From Nonomuraea soli (GTDB taxonomy: Bacteria > Actinomycetota > Actinomycetes > Streptosporangiales > Streptosporangiaceae), in NCBI RefSeq assembly GCF_013761175.1, contig NZ_JACDUR010000009.1:1-64000 (forward strand): a DNA stretch of 64,000 nucleotides, in the 5' to 3' direction. Within the stretch, counting starts at the first letter, position 1; each line of letters starts with the position of its first letter. Shown one piece after another: positions 42,064 to 50,304 of this stretch. The translations under genes were made by a program, and so were the position numbers. The notes under the pieces were generated by a model. The model was not told the origin of the DNA and ran no database searches. It saw only the letters and a list, made by a program, of their open reading frames with translations.

Positions 42064-42093
42064 AGAAAAGCCCCAGCTCGGTGGGAGCTGGGG
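42064..42093 (-). terminator. Intrinsic terminator after marR
   Basis: An 8-base-pair stem (CCCCAGCT, 42071-42078, with AGCTGGGG, 42086-42093) encloses a 7-base loop. Read on the minus strand it is followed by CTTTTCTT, a genuine T tract that is rare in this window. It lies 5 bases beyond the marR stop, so the exporter gene must have its own promoter in the remaining 60 bases. Confidence 0.82.
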
Positions 42094-42097
42094 TGGG

Positions 42098-42553
42098 TCA
42101 GCCGCGCGGCCAGGGCCTTCCGGCCAGGCGTTCGATGTCGGTGTTGAAGCGCCGCAGGTAGCCGGCGAAGGCGGCCACGTCGTCGGCCGACCAGCCGGCC
42201 AGGACCCTGTCGAGGCTGGCCACGCCGGCCGCGCGCTCCTCCTCCAGGCGGTCGCGCCCTTCGGTGGTGATGCGGAACTTGCGCGCGATGCCGCCGCCGG
42301 GGTCGGGGATGCGCTCGACCAGGTCCGACTTGAGCATGGCGGCCGTCTGGCGGTTGAGCGTGGAGACGTCGAGGCGGAAGGCGTCGCTGAGCTCGCCGAT
42401 CGACATCGGCCCCTCCGCCTGGAGGCGGCTGAGCAGGAGGTAGGCGCTGCGGTCGAGGCCGCCCCGCCGCCTGGCCGACGGATTGGCCAGGTGGCGGAAA
42501 CGTTCGTAGAGCATCGTCTCGAACTCGATCAGATGCGTGGGCTTGGCCTCCAT
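42098..42553 (-). CDS. MarR-family transcriptional regulator
   Basis: This 151-aa winged-helix protein has the DNA-binding segment SIGELSDAFRLDVSTLNRQTAAMLKSDLVERI at about residues 50-81, followed by a wing (DPGGGIARKFRITTEGRDRL) and dimer helices at both ends. MarR proteins usually repress themselves and an exporter and let go when a toxic ligand binds. ATG 42553 directly follows a perfect 33-base palindrome. A TTG at 42586 could extend the protein by 11 residues, but it would then cover the palindrome. The adjacent DHA2 exporter carries a matching site. Confidence 0.88.
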   Translation of the reverse strand: MEAKPTHLIEFETMLYERFRHLANPSARRRGGLDRSAYLLLSRLQAEGPMSIGELSDAFRLDVSTLNRQTAAMLKSDLVERIPDPGGGIARKFRITTEGRDRLEEERAAGVASLDRVLAGWSADDVAAFAGYLRRFNTDIERLAGRPWPRG

Positions 42554-42554
42554 G

Positions 42555-42587
42555 TTTGCATCATACACGTCATGTGTATGATGCAAA
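42555..42587. promoter_or_regulatory. Perfect palindrome before marR: candidate autoregulatory operator
   Basis: TTTGCATCATACAC (42555-42568) and GTGTATGATGCAAA (42574-42587) form a perfect 14-base-pair inverted repeat with a 5-base gap. The arms are AT-rich, unlike the GC-rich terminators here, which favours a protein-binding site over a terminator. It fills the space between the araA stop and the marR start. Confidence 0.75.
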
Positions 42588-42590
42588 TCC

Positions 42591-44048
42591 TCAGAGGCCT
42601 CCGGCCAGGCGGTAGTAGGCCTGGTTCCAGCGCAGCTCCTTGGCGAACTGGCGCGGCGTGGTGTCGCGGTCGATGACGACCAGCTCGACGCCCAGCATCT
42701 CCGCCAGGTCGTTCAGCTCCTCGACGCCCACCGACCTGGACAGGACCGTGTGGTGCGGGCCGCCGGCGGTCAGCCACGACTCGGTGGAGACGGGCAGCGA
42801 CGGGCGCGGCTTCCACACGGCGCGGGCGACGGGCAGGTTCGGCAGCGGCCGCAACGGCGCCACCAGATCGACCTCGTTGGCCACCAGCCGGAACCGGTCG
42901 CCCAGATCGGCCAGCCCGACCACCACGCCAGGACCCTGGGCGGCGTCGAAGACCAGACGGACCGGGTCCTCACGGTTGCCGATGCCCAGCGGGTGGATCT
43001 CGCACGACGGGGTACCGGCCGCGATCGACGGGCAGACCTCCAGCATGTGCGCGCCCAGGATCAGCTGCTCGCCGGGCACCAGATGGTAGGTGTAGTCCTC
43101 CATGAAGCTGGTCGCGCCGCCCGGCACCATCGCCTTGAGGGTGCGCACCAGGACCGAGGTCTTCCAGTCGCCCTCGCCACCGAAGCCGTAGCCGTCGGCC
43201 ATCAGCCGCTGCACGGCCAGGCCGGGCAACTGGCGCAGTCCGCCGAGGTCCTCGAAGTTGGTGGTGAACGCCTTGAACCCGCCCGATTCCAGGAATCCGC
43301 GCAGGCCGATCTCGATGCGGGCGGCGTAGCGCAGCGACTCGCGCCGGTCGCCGAGCAGCTCCGGCGCGACACGGTACTGGTCGGCGTACACCTTCACGAG
43401 GGTGTCGATCTCGCTGTCGAGGACACCGTCGACGGCTTCGACCAGGTCGTTGACGCCGTAGGTGTTGACCGAGACCCCGAACCGCAGCTGCGCCTCGACC
43501 TTGTCGCCCTCGGTCACGGCCACATCGCGCATGTTGTCGCCGAAGCGGGCGACCTTGAGCGAGCGCAGTTCGGCCAGGCCGGTCGCGGCGCGGGCCCAGG
43601 CGGCGATGCGGGTGTCGACCGCCGGGTCGCTGACGTGTCCGGCGACCGTCTTGCGCGCCACCCCCAACCGCGTCTGAATGAACCCGAACTCACGATCACC
43701 ATGCGCGGCCTGGTTCAAATTCATGAAATCCATGTCGATCGACGCCCACGGCAACTCGACATTGGCCTGCGTATGCAGATGCAGCAACGGCTTACGCAAC
43801 GCATCCAACCCCGCGATCCACATCTTCGCCGGGGAGAAGGTGTGCATCCACGCAATCACCCCCGTACACGCGTCATCGGCGTTGGCCTCCAGCATCACCC
43901 GCCGGATCGCCGCCGCATCCGTCAGCACCGGCCTCCACTCCACCGCCACCGGCAACGCAGAAGCGATCGCCTGCGACTGCTCAGCCACCTGCGCGAGAGT
44001 CTCCTCGCCATACAGATGCTGGCTGCCGGTCAGGAACCAGATGCTCAT
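42591..44048 (-). CDS. araA: L-arabinose isomerase
   Basis: This 485-aa enzyme converts L-arabinose to L-ribulose in the cytoplasm. It starts MSIWFLTGSQHLYGEETL, shows the conserved DYTYHL block with its metal-site Glu (GGATSFMEDYTYHLVPGEQ), and ends in the usual AWRWDxxHH-equivalent region (LTAGGPHHTVLS). AAAGGAG precedes the ATG, which overlaps the araD stop as ATGA. It is the last gene of the uptake and catabolism operon. The first 390 bases use visibly different codons from the rest of the gene (more GAT, TTG, CGT, GGT). Confidence 0.96.
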   Translation of the reverse strand: MSIWFLTGSQHLYGEETLAQVAEQSQAIASALPVAVEWRPVLTDAAAIRRVMLEANADDACTGVIAWMHTFSPAKMWIAGLDALRKPLLHLHTQANVELPWASIDMDFMNLNQAAHGDREFGFIQTRLGVARKTVAGHVSDPAVDTRIAAWARAATGLAELRSLKVARFGDNMRDVAVTEGDKVEAQLRFGVSVNTYGVNDLVEAVDGVLDSEIDTLVKVYADQYRVAPELLGDRRESLRYAARIEIGLRGFLESGGFKAFTTNFEDLGGLRQLPGLAVQRLMADGYGFGGEGDWKTSVLVRTLKAMVPGGATSFMEDYTYHLVPGEQLILGAHMLEVCPSIAAGTPSCEIHPLGIGNREDPVRLVFDAAQGPGVVVGLADLGDRFRLVANEVDLVAPLRPLPNLPVARAVWKPRPSLPVSTESWLTAGGPHHTVLSRSVGVEELNDLAEMLGVELVVIDRDTTPRQFAKELRWNQAYYRLAGGL

Positions 44049-44692
44049 CGGGGGCTCCTTTGTCCATACACGTTCTGGTAACGGTCATACAGCCGGTCGA
44101 CATCAGCCCGCGCGATCGGCAACGGCTCACCCAGCTGACGCGAGATGTGCACGGTACGGGCCACGTCCTCACACATCACCGCCGCCTTCACCGCCGCCCG
44201 CGGGGTGGCGCCGATGGTGAACACGCCGTGATTCCTCATCAACACCGCCGGCGAACGATGACCCTTCAGCGTGGCCACGATGCCCTGACCGATCGAATCG
44301 TCACCGATCAACGCGAACGGCCCCACCGGGATCTCCCCGCCGAACTCATCGGCCATCGCGGTCAGCACACACGGAATCGCCTCATCCCGGGCCGCCCACG
44401 CCGAAGCGTAGGTGGAATGGGTGTGCACCACCCCACCCACCTGCGGCATGTGCCGGTAAACGTAGGCGTGCGCGGCGGTGTCACTGGACGGGGCATGCTC
44501 ACCCTCCACCAGGTTGCCGTCCAAGTCGCAGACGACCATCGCCTCGGGGGTGAGCTCGTCGTAGGACACCCCGGACGGCTTGATCACGAACAGGTCCTCG
44601 CCCGGGATCCGGCCCGACACATTCCCCGCCGTCCACGCCACCAGATGGTTACGCACCAGCTCGGCGTGCAAGTCACAGACGATCTTCCTCAT
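44045..44692 (-). CDS. araD: L-ribulose-5-phosphate 4-epimerase
   Basis: This 215-aa aldolase-class II enzyme turns L-ribulose 5-phosphate into D-xylulose 5-phosphate, linking arabinose to the pentose phosphate pathway. The zinc ligands lie in HTHSTYASAWA, and NHGVFTIG is the conserved loop further on. GNVSGRIPGEDLFVIKPSGVSYDEL near residues 23-47 is the phosphate-binding segment. It overlaps araA and araB by 4 bases on each side, so the three are translated as a unit. Codon use is atypical for the window. Confidence 0.95.
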   Translation of the reverse strand: MRKIVCDLHAELVRNHLVAWTAGNVSGRIPGEDLFVIKPSGVSYDELTPEAMVVCDLDGNLVEGEHAPSSDTAAHAYVYRHMPQVGGVVHTHSTYASAWAARDEAIPCVLTAMADEFGGEIPVGPFALIGDDSIGQGIVATLKGHRSPAVLMRNHGVFTIGATPRAAVKAAVMCEDVARTVHISRQLGEPLPIARADVDRLYDRYQNVYGQRSPR

Positions 44693-46257
44693 GCGCGGTC
44701 CCTCAACGCCCGCAACCCGTGCAACACCCTGCCATCGGCGAAGGTGTCATGCAGATCGCGGTAGACGGCATACAACTGGTCATAGGCATCGGCGTTGCGT
44801 TCATCGGGCACGTAAGCCTTCTCGACCCGCTTGCCCATCGCCTTCGAGGCCTGCTGAATATCCGCATACGCGCCCGCCGCCACCGCGGCGTGGATCGCCG
44901 AACCCAGCGCCGGGCCCTGATCGGAACCGATCACCGACAACGGACGACGCAGCACATCGGCGTAGATCTGCATCAAGAACGCGTTCTTCAACAACCCGCC
45001 GGCCACGATGAACTCCTCCACCGCCACCCCGGCCGCCTCGAACGCCTCCACGATCACCCGAGCACCGAACGCGGTCGCCTCGACCAACGCCCGATACACC
45101 TCCTCCGGCCGGGTCGCCAGCGTCTGACCCACGACCACCCCGGACAGGTGATGGTCGACCAGCACCGAACGGTTACCGTTGTGCCAGTCCAGCGCCACCA
45201 GCCCGTGCTCACCCACCCGCTGCCCAGCCGCCAGTTCGGTCAGCTCCTCGTGGGTACGGCCGACCTGCTCGACCCACCAGCCGAAGATGTCACCCACCCC
45301 CGACTGGCCCGCCTCATAACCCCACAGGCCCGGCACGATCCCGTCGGCCACCACCCCGCACATGCCCGGCACCTCGGCCAGCCGATCCGACGGCATCACA
45401 TGACAGGTCGACGTCCCCATGATCGCCACCATCTGCCCCGGCCGCACCGCATCGGCCGCCGCCGAGGTCACATGCGCATCCACGTTGCCGACCGCGACCG
45501 CGATCCCCTCCGCCAGCCCGGTCCACGCCGCCGCCCGAGCACTCAGCCGCCCGGCCAGCCCGCCCAGCGGCGCGAGCGGCGCGGTGGCCAGCTTGTCCAC
45601 GAACCCCTCGAAGCCGGGGTTGAGCGCCGCCAGGAACTCCCGCGACGGGTAGCGGCCGTCCTGGAAGATCTCCTTGTAACCGGCGGTGCACACATTGCGT
45701 GACTCCACCCCCGTCAGCTGCCAGACGATCCAGTCGGCCGCCTCGATCCACCGCTCAGCCCTGCCATACAGCTGCGGGTCTTCTTCGAGCAGCTGCAGGC
45801 CCTTGGCGAACGCCCACTCCGCCGAGATCTTCCCGCCGTAGCGCGGCAACCACGCCTCACCCCGGGCAGCGGCCAGCGCGTTGATCCGGTCGGCGTGCGC
45901 CTGAGCGGCGTGATGCTTCCACAACTTCGGCCACGCGTGCGGCCGATCCGGCTCGGCGACACACAACGGCTCACCCTCGGCGGTGGTGGGCAGGATGGTG
46001 CACGCGGTGAAATCGGTGCCGATCCCGATCACGGAGGCCGGATCCACGCCCGCGGCGGCGATCGCCTCCGGCACGGCGGTCTTGAGCACCTCGATCCAGT
46101 CGTGGGGCGACTGCAACGCCCAGTCGGGAGGAAGACCCTCCTCGATCACTCCGCGGGAGTAGGCATGCACCGCGCTGCCCAGTTCCGCTCCGTCCGAGAC
46201 GCGCACCACGACGGCGCGGCCGGACAGTGTCCCGTAGTCGACGCCTACGACGTGCAT
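44689..46257 (-). CDS. araB: Ribulokinase
   Basis: This 522-aa FGGY-family kinase phosphorylates L-ribulose with ATP. Family marks are VGVDYGTLSGRAVVV at the start, IGTDFTACTILP, IMGTSTCHVM (ATP-binding) and IVAGGLLKNAFLMQIYADVL (FGGY signature 2). ATG 46257 lies 5 bases past the stop of the permease gene, so the enzymes are transcribed with the transporter. Most of its length (to about 46,000) shares the unusual codon choice of araD, while its first 250 bases look native. Confidence 0.95.
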   Translation of the reverse strand: MHVVGVDYGTLSGRAVVVRVSDGAELGSAVHAYSRGVIEEGLPPDWALQSPHDWIEVLKTAVPEAIAAAGVDPASVIGIGTDFTACTILPTTAEGEPLCVAEPDRPHAWPKLWKHHAAQAHADRINALAAARGEAWLPRYGGKISAEWAFAKGLQLLEEDPQLYGRAERWIEAADWIVWQLTGVESRNVCTAGYKEIFQDGRYPSREFLAALNPGFEGFVDKLATAPLAPLGGLAGRLSARAAAWTGLAEGIAVAVGNVDAHVTSAAADAVRPGQMVAIMGTSTCHVMPSDRLAEVPGMCGVVADGIVPGLWGYEAGQSGVGDIFGWWVEQVGRTHEELTELAAGQRVGEHGLVALDWHNGNRSVLVDHHLSGVVVGQTLATRPEEVYRALVEATAFGARVIVEAFEAAGVAVEEFIVAGGLLKNAFLMQIYADVLRRPLSVIGSDQGPALGSAIHAAVAAGAYADIQQASKAMGKRVEKAYVPDERNADAYDQLYAVYRDLHDTFADGRVLHGLRALRDRA

Positions 46258-46262
46258 CGGGG

Positions 46263-47489
46263 TCACCGCCCCGCGCCGGAGCGACGCTTGGTCCAGACGT
46301 CGAAGGCGACGGCCGCGAGCAGCACGGCGCCCTTGACGAGCATCACGCGCTCGCTCGGCGAGCCGATGAGCGACATGCCGTTGTTGATGACCGCCATGAT
46401 CAGGCCGCCGGTGATGGCGCCCACGACCTTGCCGACGCCGCCCTGGACGGCGGCGCCGCCGATGAAGGCCGCGGCGATGGCGTCGAGCTCGAAGCTGTTG
46501 CCCGCGGTCGGCCCGGCCTGGTTGAGGCGGCCGGCGAAGATGATGCCGGCGATGGCCGACAGCACGCCCATGTTGACGAACAGCCAGAAGACGACGCTCT
46601 TGACCTTGACGCCGGAGAGCACGGCGGCCTGCATGTTGCCGCCGATGGCGTAGATGCGGCGGCCGAAGACGGTACGGCCCGCCAGCACGGAGTAGCCGAG
46701 CACCAGGGCGGCCAGCAGCACCAGCACCCACGGCAGGTTCTTGAAGCGGGCCAGCTGCACGACGAGGAAGAGGATGAGCACCGCTCCGACGACCAGCTTG
46801 CCGGTGAACAGGGCGATCGGCTCGACCGCCTGGCCGTAGCCGAGGCGGCCCTTGCGCGCCTTCCACTGGGAGGCGGCCATGCCGGCGATCGCGAGCAGGC
46901 CGACGATGAGGCTGAACAGGTCGGCGCCGCCGAGCGGCCCGAGGCCGATGTTGCCCAGGTAGCCGTCGGTGAAGCCGTTGGCCAGGGTGCGGACCTCGTC
47001 GGGGAACGGGCCGATGCCCTGGTTGCCCAGGACGGTCATGGTGAGCGCGCGGAACAGCAGCATGCCGGCGAGCGTCACGATGAAGGCCGGGATGCCGAAG
47101 TAGGCGACCCAGAAGCCCTGCCAGGCGCCGATCAGGCCGCCGGCGACGAGGGTGATGCCCAGGGCGAGCGGCCAGGCGAGGCCCATGTTGACCATGAGGA
47201 CCGCGGCCAGCGCGCCCGTCACGGCGACCACCGAGCCGACCGACAGGTCGATGTGCCCGGCGATGATGATCAGGATCATGCCGATCGCCAGGATCAGCAC
47301 GTAGCTGTTCTGGACGATGATGTTGGAGATGTTCTGCGGCTGCAGCAGGGCGCCGTCGGTCAGCACCGAGAACAGCAGGACGATCAGCGCGAACGCGATG
47401 TAGATGCCGCTGGAGCGCAGGTTCAGCGAGAACCTGCGCCTGCCCGGTGCGGCGGCCTCCTGCTTGGCGGGGGCGGTCGTGGTGGTCAT
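46263..47489 (-). CDS. Monosaccharide ABC transporter permease (MmsB/GguB type)
   Basis: This 408-aa membrane protein of the CUT2 class has about ten hydrophobic helices. The RbsC/AraH-like motif is GHIDLSVGSVVAVTGALAAVL, and the C-terminal motif is GGAAVQGGVGKVVGAITGGLIMAVINNGMSL. It works with the dual-ATPase protein and the ChvE-like binding protein encoded upstream. The context (araBDA downstream) makes L-arabinose, or an arabinose plus xylose/galactose mix, the likely substrate. It overlaps the ATPase gene as ATGA. Confidence 0.92.
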   Translation of the reverse strand: MTTTTAPAKQEAAAPGRRRFSLNLRSSGIYIAFALIVLLFSVLTDGALLQPQNISNIIVQNSYVLILAIGMILIIIAGHIDLSVGSVVAVTGALAAVLMVNMGLAWPLALGITLVAGGLIGAWQGFWVAYFGIPAFIVTLAGMLLFRALTMTVLGNQGIGPFPDEVRTLANGFTDGYLGNIGLGPLGGADLFSLIVGLLAIAGMAASQWKARKGRLGYGQAVEPIALFTGKLVVGAVLILFLVVQLARFKNLPWVLVLLAALVLGYSVLAGRTVFGRRIYAIGGNMQAAVLSGVKVKSVVFWLFVNMGVLSAIAGIIFAGRLNQAGPTAGNSFELDAIAAAFIGGAAVQGGVGKVVGAITGGLIMAVINNGMSLIGSPSERVMLVKGAVLLAAVAFDVWTKRRSGAGR

Positions 47490-49000
47490 CGAGGGTTTCC
47501 CTTGGTCATGAGGTGCATGAGGCTCTCCTGGGTGGCCTCGCGGCCGGAGAGCTCACCTGTGATGCGCCCTTCGGCGAGGGTGTAGATGCGGTCGCACAGG
47601 CCCAGCAGCTCGGGGAGCTCCGAAGAGATCACCAGGACGGCTTTGCCCTGGTCGGCGAGCTGGTTGATGATCGTGTAGATCTCGTACTTGGCGCCGACGT
47701 CGATGCCGCGCGTGGGTTCGTCGAGGATGAGCACGTCAGGCTCGGTGAGGATCCACTTCGACAGCACCACCTTCTGCTGGTTGCCGCCGCTGAGCTTGCC
47801 CACCACGCTGGCGACTCCGGGGGCCTTGATGTTCATGCTCTTGCGGAAACCCTCGGCGACCCTGTACTCCTCCGCCTCGTCGACCCAGAGGCCCTTGAGC
47901 GAGGCGGCGGTGATGTTGGTCTTGATGTCCTCGATGAGGTTGAGCCCGTACCGTTTGCGGTCCTCGGTGGCGTAGGCCAGGCCGTGCTCGATGGCCTCGC
48001 CGACGCTCTTCGGCTCGATGCGGACGCCGTCCTTGTAGATCGAGCCGGAGATGTTCACGCCGTAGGCGCGGCCGAAGACGCTCATCGCGAGTTCCGTACG
48101 GCCGGCGCCCATGAGGCCGGCCAGGCCCACGATCTCTCCCCTGCGCAGGGTGAGCGAGGCTCCGTCGACGACCTTGCGTTCCGGCTGGGCGGGGCTGTGG
48201 ACGGTCCAGTCCTCGATCCGCAGCACCTCTTCGCCGATCGTCGGCTCGTGCGGCGGGAATCGGTTGTCCAGGGCCCGGCCGACCATGCCCGCGATGATGC
48301 GGTCCTCGGTGAGGTCCTGCCGGTCCAGGGTCTCGATCGTCTGGCCGTCGCGGATGATCGTCACGTTGTCGGCGATCGAGATGACCTCGTTGAGCTTGTG
48401 CGAGATGATCACGCAGGTGATGCCCTCGTCACGCAGGCCGCGCAGCAGGTCGAGCAGGTGGGCGGAGTCGTCGTCGTTGAGCGCGGCGGTCGGCTCGTCG
48501 AGGATCAGCAGCTTGACGTTCTTCGACAGCGCCTTGGCGATCTCGACCAGCTGCTGCTTGCCCACGCCCAGGTCGCTGACCTGGCGGGTGGGATTGTCGC
48601 GCAGGCCCACGCGCTTCATCAGCTCGCCGGCCTCGTAGTTGGTCCGGTTCCAGTCGATGAGGCCGCGCCTGGCCCGCTCGTTGCCGAGGAAGATGTTCTC
48701 GGCCACCGACAGCTGGGGGCTCAGCGCCAGCTCCTGGTGGATGATGACGATGCCGGCGTGCTCGCTGTCGCGGATGCCGCGAAACTCCACGGGCTGCCCG
48801 TCGAACTCGATCGAGCCCTCGAAGTCGCCGTGCGGGTAGACGCCCGACAGCACCTTCATCAGCGTCGACTTGCCGGCGCCGTTCTCGCCGCAGATGGCGT
48901 GGATCTCGCCCCGCCGTACCGACAGGGTCACGTCACGCAGAGCCTTGACCCCGGGGAAGGTCTTGGTGATCCCGCTCATCCGCAGGATGTTGTCGCTCAT
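47486..49000 (-). CDS. Monosaccharide ABC transporter ATP-binding protein (MmsA/GguA type)
   Basis: This 504-aa protein has two ABC domains, as in AraG, XylG and MmsA. The first Walker A is GENGAGKSTL (38-47) with LGVGKQQLVEIA. The second is GLMGAGRTEL with LSGGNQQKVVLSKW; in the second domain the Walker lysine is Arg, as in other CUT2 ATPases, and only the first site is expected to be fully active. It powers the MmsB-type permease. A hairpin separates it from the binding-protein gene before it. Confidence 0.94.
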   Translation of the reverse strand: MSDNILRMSGITKTFPGVKALRDVTLSVRRGEIHAICGENGAGKSTLMKVLSGVYPHGDFEGSIEFDGQPVEFRGIRDSEHAGIVIIHQELALSPQLSVAENIFLGNERARRGLIDWNRTNYEAGELMKRVGLRDNPTRQVSDLGVGKQQLVEIAKALSKNVKLLILDEPTAALNDDDSAHLLDLLRGLRDEGITCVIISHKLNEVISIADNVTIIRDGQTIETLDRQDLTEDRIIAGMVGRALDNRFPPHEPTIGEEVLRIEDWTVHSPAQPERKVVDGASLTLRRGEIVGLAGLMGAGRTELAMSVFGRAYGVNISGSIYKDGVRIEPKSVGEAIEHGLAYATEDRKRYGLNLIEDIKTNITAASLKGLWVDEAEEYRVAEGFRKSMNIKAPGVASVVGKLSGGNQQKVVLSKWILTEPDVLILDEPTRGIDVGAKYEIYTIINQLADQGKAVLVISSELPELLGLCDRIYTLAEGRITGELSGREATQESLMHLMTKGNPR

Positions 49001-49022
49001 GTTCTCGCCCTCGCCAGTGAAG

Positions 49023-49052
49023 GCCCCGGAGGCTCGTGCGCCTCCGGGGCCA
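49023..49052 (-). terminator. Hairpin between binding-protein and ATPase genes
   Basis: A perfect 12-base-pair stem (GGCCCCGGAGGC, 49023-49034, with GCCTCCGGGGCC, 49041-49052) and a 6-base loop begin 6 bases past the binding-protein stop. Such stem-loops usually act as partial terminators or RNA-stabilising ends, so that binding protein is made in excess over the other operon genes. Confidence 0.75.
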
Positions 49053-49058
49053 AGACCC

Positions 49059-50180
49059 TTACTTGAGCTGGTCGGCGGTGTAGTAGCCGCCGCCGACGAT
49101 GACGTCCTCGTAGTTGGTCTTGTCGACGACGACCGACTCCAGCAGGTAGGAGGGGACGACCTTGTTGCCGTTGTCGTAGTCGGTGGTGTTGTTCACCTCG
49201 GGCTTGCCGCCCTTGAGCACGGCGTCGGCCATCGTGACGGTGGCCTCGGCGAGCTTGCGGGTGTCCTTGAAGATCGTGGAGTACTGCTCACCGGCGACGA
49301 TCGACTTGACCGAGGCGAGCTCGGCGTCCTGGCCGGTCACGACCGGGTACGGCTGGCCGCTGGTGCCGTAGCCGTTGGACTTCAGCGCGGACAGGATGCC
49401 GATGGACAGGCCGTCGTACGGCGAGAGCACGCCGTCGACCTTGGCGCCGCCGCTGTAGGTCTTGGTGAGGATGTCCTCCATGCGCTTCTGCGCGGTGGCC
49501 GGGTCCCAGCGGAGGGTCGCGGCGGTCTTGAAGTCGGTCTGGCCGGAGGCGACCTTCAGCGTGCCGTCGTCGATCTTCGGCTGGAGCACGGACATGGCGC
49601 CGTTCCAGAAGAAGGTGGCGTTGTTGTCGTCGGGGGAGCCGCCGAACAGCTCGACGTTGAACGGGCCCTTCTCGCCCTTGTCGACGCCCAGGCCCTGCAG
49701 CAGCGAGGTGGCCTGCTGCACACCGACCTTGAAGTTGTCGAAGGTGGCGTAGTAGTCGACGTTCGGGCTGTTGCGGATCAGGCGGTCGTAGGCGATGACC
49801 GGGATCTTCGCGTCGGCGGCCTGCTGCAGCTGCGAGGTGATCGCGGTGCCGTCGATCGAGGCGATGATCAGGAGCTTGGCGCCCTTGGTGATCTGGTTCT
49901 CGATCTGGTTGGCCTGGGTGGGGATGTCGTTCTCGGCGTACTGCAGGTCGACCTTGTAGCCGAGCTTCTCCAGGGCGGCCTTGACGTTGTCACCGTCGTG
50001 GATCCACCGCTCGGACGACTTGGTGGGCATGGTCACGCCGATGAGCGCGCCCGCCGCGGTGTCGCCGCCGGCGGCCTGCGAAGGCTGGGCGTCGACGGTC
50101 TTGGTGCTGGACCCGCAGGCCGCCAGGGTGGCGGCCAGCGTAAGGACGGACACGAGCCCGCCGATACGTCCTAGTCTCAT
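49059..50180 (-). CDS. Monosaccharide-binding lipoprotein (ChvE family)
   Basis: This 373-aa periplasmic-binding-protein fold of the ChvE/multiple-sugar-binding class has a lipobox LAAC near residue 22 (LTLAATLAACGSS). The ligand-binding body shows IGVTMPTKSSERWIHDGDNVKAALEKLGYKV, then IPVIAYDRLI, VDGVLSPYDGLSIGILSALKSNGYG and VVTGQDAELASVKSIVAGEQYSTIFKDTRKLAE, typical of ChvE. The start is chosen behind GAGAGGATC. It is the first gene of the arabinose operon and follows a LacI-type operator. Arabinose is the inferred ligand from context. Confidence 0.92.
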   Translation of the reverse strand: MRLGRIGGLVSVLTLAATLAACGSSTKTVDAQPSQAAGGDTAAGALIGVTMPTKSSERWIHDGDNVKAALEKLGYKVDLQYAENDIPTQANQIENQITKGAKLLIIASIDGTAITSQLQQAADAKIPVIAYDRLIRNSPNVDYYATFDNFKVGVQQATSLLQGLGVDKGEKGPFNVELFGGSPDDNNATFFWNGAMSVLQPKIDDGTLKVASGQTDFKTAATLRWDPATAQKRMEDILTKTYSGGAKVDGVLSPYDGLSIGILSALKSNGYGTSGQPYPVVTGQDAELASVKSIVAGEQYSTIFKDTRKLAEATVTMADAVLKGGKPEVNNTTDYDNGNKVVPSYLLESVVVDKTNYEDVIVGGGYYTADQLK

Positions 50181-50232
50181 GGGTTGATCCTCTCGGCGAC
50201 ACACAAAACGGAAGAAAACTCCGTTTTGGGAT

Positions 50233-50246
50233 TGTTTGCGCTAACA
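50233..50246. promoter_or_regulatory. LacI-type operator before the arabinose operon
   Basis: TGTTTGCGCTAACA is a near-perfect 14-base palindrome with the central CG typical of LacI-family sites. It lies 53 bases before the binding-protein start. The same site with one base changed precedes the lacI gene. Confidence 0.8.
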
Positions 50247-50304
50247 CAGACAAAAGTCAACATGTTTCGGAAACTTCACAGAAATCTCGGGTAGATCTTC
50301 CGAG

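Noticed and set aside
40355..42676. A 773-codon plus-strand frame opposite the MFS and MarR genes
   Set aside because: It is a shadow with Gly/Gln/His/Asp-rich composition and no domain; the minus-strand genes have clear family motifs and operators.
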